Part shown: one piece after another, positions 5,506 through 7,825 of the stretch
Layout: each line of letters starts with the position of its first letter
Position numbering within the stretch: position 1 is the first letter of the stretch
Origin: Planctomycetota bacterium
GTDB lineage: Bacteria > Planctomycetota > Phycisphaerae > UBA1845 > PWPN01
Assembly (NCBI GenBank): GCA_020346805.1
Contig: CP070790.1
Span: 2,562,035 to 2,569,859 of the forward strand
Reading direction: 5' to 3'
Length of the DNA: 7,825 bases
Position numbers and translations under genes: made by a program
The notes under the pieces: model-generated
What the model was told of the DNA's origin: nothing
Seen by the model: the letters and a program-made list of their open reading frames with translations, nothing else
Database searches by the model: none

Positions 5506-6411
5506 AGTTTCTCAGTTCCAGGTTACACAGTTTACGAGAGACTGGGAACCGGTGCACGATCGACGATCTGGCTGGTGGCCAATGAACGTACGGGTGAGCA
5601 GTATGCCCTCAAGCGGGTTCTTAAACGGGCTACCGATGACGATCGCTACATCAACCAGGCTTTAAATGACTACTCGGTATCCGTACAGCTCAATCACCCC
5701 TATTTACGTCACAGTTTTGAAATGAGGCGGATCCGCAGATTTTTCAGACTCAAAGAACTGCACATTCTTATGGAGTACGTAGACGGCAGAACCCTTGAAG
5801 AGATCGGACCGCTTGGTACGCACGGCCTGATTGGCATGTTCAGCAAAGTGGCCAAAGGCCTGGACGCCCTACATCAGAACGGATTCGTCCATACTGATAT
5901 CAAACCGAATAACATCATGATCGGCGCCAATAATACGGTTAAAGTAATCGATTTCGGCCAAAGCTGCCCGATCGGTCATATTAAAGGGCGGATCCAGGGT
6001 ACGCCGGATTACATAGCCCCGGAACAAGTGGAGCGCGGTATACCGCTCAATCAGCGGACCGACGTGTTCAACCTTGGGGCCCCCATGTACTGGGCCATCA
6101 CAGGGAAAGCCTATCCAACGGTGATGCCCAGTAAAAAGCGTACCGACGGGATTGACCTGGCCGGCCCTCGTACTGCCGAACCACCGGAAGAGTTGAATCC
6201 CAACGTTCCTCCCGCCTTGAGTAAACTGGTAATGGACTGCTGTTCCGAGAATCCGAAGGATCGGCCGGCGGACATGCATGAAGTAATCCATCGTCTTGAG
6301 GTTGTTCAACATATACTCGACAAAAATGAGGGCACATTAACCGGATCATACGTGCGCGAGCAGAAAAGCTCAGCGAATAATATCTCTTCATCGACCGGGG
6401 ATACTGCGTAA
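5503..6411 (+). CDS. soluble Hanks-type Ser/Thr protein kinase
   Basis: The 302-residue protein transfers phosphate from ATP to protein Ser/Thr. Visible motifs are the glycine-rich loop LGTGARSTIWLV (14-25), the ATP lysine in YALK (K37), the hinge MEYVDG (90-95), the catalytic loop HTDIKPNN (130-137; D132, K134, N137), DFG (150-152), APE (172-174), D187 in RTDVFNLG and R254 in subdomain XI. All core catalytic residues are present, so it should be active. Two points are unusual: HRD is HTD, and the helix-C glutamate that pairs with K37 appears to be Asp56, nine residues before H65 of NHP. There is no membrane helix or sensor domain, only a polar tail (about 275-302), so it should be cytosolic. 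The frame is open from an ATG at 5374, but those 43 residues are non-kinase and cover a promoter, so the GTG at 5503 is preferred. A phosphatase gene follows 5 nt later. Confidence 0.88.
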   Translation: MSFSVPGYTVYERLGTGARSTIWLVANERTGEQYALKRVLKRATDDDRYINQALNDYSVSVQLNHPYLRHSFEMRRIRRFFRLKELHILMEYVDGRTLEEIGPLGTHGLIGMFSKVAKGLDALHQNGFVHTDIKPNNIMIGANNTVKVIDFGQSCPIGHIKGRIQGTPDYIAPEQVERGIPLNQRTDVFNLGAPMYWAITGKAYPTVMPSKKRTDGIDLAGPRTAEPPEELNPNVPPALSKLVMDCCSENPKDRPADMHEVIHRLEVVQHILDKNEGTLTGSYVREQKSSANNISSSTGDTA

Positions 6412-6416
6412 TTGCC

Positions 6417-7268
6417 ATGTCCAAATCCGCTGTTGATACCTTTCTCCGAGCCGCCGACCTGAATCTCAATGATAATATTCGTGAAGGTTCCATGTTGAAC
6501 TTCCTTCCTCACAACCAAGTGGTGATGACCGGTGATCTGCACGGGCACCGGCGCAACTTTGAAAAGTTGATCAAATATTGCAAACTCCAAACCTCACCCT
6601 CTCGTCATGTGATTCTGCATGAGATGATTCACGAACATCCGGAAAGTTACGGGGCGCCTGATTATTCGTCAGAGCTGCTGCTGGATGCGGCGAAATGGAA
6701 GACCTTCTTTCCCGAGCAGGTACACTTCCTGCAGAGTAATCACGAACTGGCCCAGCATCAGAATCATGAGATCTCCAAGGGGGGACGGTTGGTGACCAAT
6801 GACTTCGAGCGTGGGGTAGCGGAGATCTTTGGTTCTGAACATGTGGAGGCGATTCTTGATGCTATCGATGAATTCATCGCCTCATTTCCTTTGGCGGCCC
6901 GTTCCCCCAACCGCATCTTCTTCGCCCATTCGCTGCCGGATGCTTACCGTTTCGACAGGTTTAACATCAACTGCGTTCACCAGCCGGCTTACGAACTCGA
7001 TCTATCCGAGGGGGGAGCAGTCTATCAAATGGTTTGGGGACGCAGACACACGATCGAATTGTTGGACATGTTGGGTAAAACCTACGACGCTGATTTTTTC
7101 ATCCTTGGGCATCAGCCGCAGGACGTTGGGTACGAAGTTAAATTTGATCGGATTATTATCCTGTCGAGCGAACACAATCACGGCGTGTTTTTACCGATTA
7201 ACTGTCGTGAAAAGTACGACATCGAGGGCCTGGTGAAACTGATCCGCCCCTATGCCGGTGTGATGTAA
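6417..7268 (+). CDS. calcineurin-like metallophosphoesterase, kinase partner
   Basis: The 283-residue protein has the metal-binding motifs of the calcineurin-like fold: GDLHGH (39-44), SNHE (107-110), AHS with H171, and GHQ with H232. Such enzymes use two metal ions to hydrolyse phosphate esters. The usual second motif GDxVDRG is missing. In its place is VILHEMIHEH (65-74), so His68, Glu69 or His72 may supply the bridging ligand. It starts 5 nt after the kinase stop and has no ribosome binding site of its own that I can see, so translation is probably coupled to the kinase. This pairing suggests a phosphoprotein phosphatase that reverses the kinase's action, an inference from gene order. No signal peptide or membrane segment is seen, so it should be cytosolic. 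It could instead act on nucleotides or other small phosphoesters. Confidence 0.82.
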   Translation: MSKSAVDTFLRAADLNLNDNIREGSMLNFLPHNQVVMTGDLHGHRRNFEKLIKYCKLQTSPSRHVILHEMIHEHPESYGAPDYSSELLLDAAKWKTFFPEQVHFLQSNHELAQHQNHEISKGGRLVTNDFERGVAEIFGSEHVEAILDAIDEFIASFPLAARSPNRIFFAHSLPDAYRFDRFNINCVHQPAYELDLSEGGAVYQMVWGRRHTIELLDMLGKTYDADFFILGHQPQDVGYEVKFDRIIILSSEHNHGVFLPINCREKYDIEGLVKLIRPYAGVM

Positions 7269-7295
7269 ATGTAGTTTTAATACACACCCATTTAT

Positions 7296-7324
7296 CCTCA
7301 ATACACCTCTCAGGACGATTGAGG
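7296..7324 (+). terminator. weak inverted repeat after the phosphatase gene
   Basis: CCTCAAT (7296-7302) and ATTGAGG (7318-7324) form a perfect 7-bp stem with a 15-nt loop, 28 nt after the stop codon. There is no T tract (CCCAAAAC follows), so it is at best a transcript-end or mRNA-stabilising hairpin. Confidence 0.25.
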
Positions 7325-7410
7325 CCCAAAACGTGATTATAAAGTTAATTCTCCGTTTCCATTGCCCGCTTGTATCTCTAACTTGACGCTCCAAATCGGC
7401 AAGATTAGTG

Positions 7411-7416
7411 TATAAT
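7411..7416 (+). promoter_or_regulatory. -10 element for tRNA-Leu
   Basis: A perfect TATAAT lies 47 nt before the tRNA, which gives a leader of about 40 nt. TTGACG at 7383-7388 is a good -35 hexamer but 22 bp away, longer than usual, so the -35 partner is uncertain. Confidence 0.5.
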
Positions 7417-7432
7417 TAACAGGTGGCAGCAA

Positions 7433-7458
7433 ATGCGGCATATGTCCTCTAACCGCAT
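7433..7458 (+). other. hairpin in the tRNA leader
   Basis: ATGCGG (7433-7438) and CCGCAT (7453-7458) form a perfect 6-bp stem with a 14-nt loop, ending 4 nt before the mature tRNA. In the precursor it would sit just 5' of the RNase P cleavage site. Confidence 0.3.
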
Positions 7459-7462
7459 ATTG

Positions 7463-7546
7463 GCCCGGGTGGCGGAATTGGCAGACGCGCATGGTTGAGG
7501 GCCATGTTCCCGCAAGGGAGTGGAGGTTCGAGCCCTCTCCCGGGCA
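7463..7546 (+). tRNA. tRNA-Leu(GAG)
   Basis: The cloverleaf folds fully. The acceptor stem is GCCCGGG (7463-7469) with CCCGGGC (7539-7545) and discriminator A at 7546. The D arm contains GGCGGAATTGGCAGACGC. The anticodon stem CATGG/CCATG encloses loop TTGAGGG, with anticodon GAG at 7497-7499, reading leucine codons CUC and CUU. A long variable arm (CCC-GCAA-GGG) marks a class II tRNA. The T stem GGAGG/CCTCT holds loop TTCGAGC. The 3' CCA is not encoded, so it must be added after transcription. Confidence 0.97.
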
Positions 7547-7616
7547 TTTAAGTTCAATTTGTTGCCGAGGTATTGCCTTCGGTGCTTACGGATAAATGAT
7601 TTATGGGATTGAGGCC

Positions 7617-7651
7617 GGGCGGCGCTGAAAACAGCATCGCCCGTTCTGTTT
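7617..7651 (+). terminator. intrinsic terminator after tRNA-Leu
   Basis: GGGCGGCGCTG (7617-7627) pairs with CAGCATCGCCC (7632-7642) across an AAAA loop, giving an 11-position stem with one G-T pair and one C-A mismatch. The tail GTTCTGTTT is T-rich though not a pure T run. It lies 70 nt after the tRNA and probably ends its transcript. Confidence 0.65.
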
Positions 7652-7797
7652 ATATTGGGGTTAACTGTCACTTTATGGATAGCGTGCACTAACATTCGTA
7701 AGTCCTTATATATCATATACATACAGCGAATTTTTTGCGCGTTGGGTTCGTTTGGTAATATTGTTGGAACCGCCGATTCACGCAGATGAACGCTGAG

Positions 7798-7823
7798 GAA
7801 AAATCGACAAGTCGAAAAATCGA
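7798..7823. repeat. short direct repeat at right edge
   Basis: GAAAAATCGA occurs at 7798-7807 and again at 7814-7823, a 16-bp period. TCGAC-AA-GTCGA (7804-7815) between them is a perfect inverted repeat. The preceding ATTCACGCAGATGAACGC resembles intergenic repeat-like sequence, but the window ends here, so its extent is unknown. Confidence 0.4.
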
Positions 7824-7825
7824 AA

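Noticed and set aside
7463..7546. tRNA-Leu as an integration (attachment) site
   Set aside because: No integrase gene and no repeated copy of the tRNA 3' end is seen in the window.
7405..7722. 105-residue minus-strand frame
   Set aside because: It runs antisense across the tRNA-Leu gene and its terminator, so it is not a real gene.

Overview
The window is a piece of a bacterial chromosome, most likely from an anaerobic or facultative member of the Planctomycetota (Phycisphaerae-like). This placement is an inference. It rests on the soluble Hanks-type kinase with the IDFGQSCPIG and TDVFNLGA motifs, a calcineurin-like phosphatase of the type found beside such kinases, a Lys-rich tail on endonuclease III, and a free-standing methionine-synthase-activation-like protein beside folD. 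Eight protein genes and one tRNA are supportable.

Layout: positions 1-409 are AT-rich and hold no convincing gene, only stacked short inverted repeats ending in a T tract. A leftward run of three closely spaced genes follows, in transcription order: a MoaD/ThiS-like beta-grasp protein (1917-1660), endonuclease III (1628-855) and a small three-helix membrane protein (799-410). A divergent intergenic gap leads to the rightward genes: a MetH-activation-domain-like protein (2008-2691), a FolD homologue (2833-3726), a secreted ExbD/TolR-like protein (3753-4439) and a membrane-anchored protein resembling a degenerate peptidoglycan amidase (4736-5275). Next come a Ser/Thr protein kinase (GTG start, 5503-6411) and, 5 nt later, a metallophosphoesterase (6417-7268). 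The window closes with tRNA-Leu(GAG) at 7463-7546, a good intrinsic terminator, and a short direct repeat at the right edge.

How the genes may work together: the MetH-activation-like protein and FolD suggest folate/corrinoid one-carbon metabolism, as in Wood-Ljungdahl or methyltransfer pathways. The FolD homologue aligns without gaps to E. coli FolD through its active site, yet three classic catalytic positions (K54, Q98, D121) are Q, H and E. The ExbD-like and amidase-like proteins are both probable envelope proteins, but no shared role is shown. The kinase and phosphatase look like a co-transcribed, opposing signalling pair. A sigma70-like promoter and a perfect 16-bp palindrome lie just upstream of the kinase's probable GTG start.

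The strongest leads are the rewritten FolD active site, the zinc-ligand-less amidase-like protein, and the kinase-phosphatase pair, in which both enzymes depart from canonical motifs and the kinase has a palindromic leader. No mobile element, CRISPR array or phage gene was seen.
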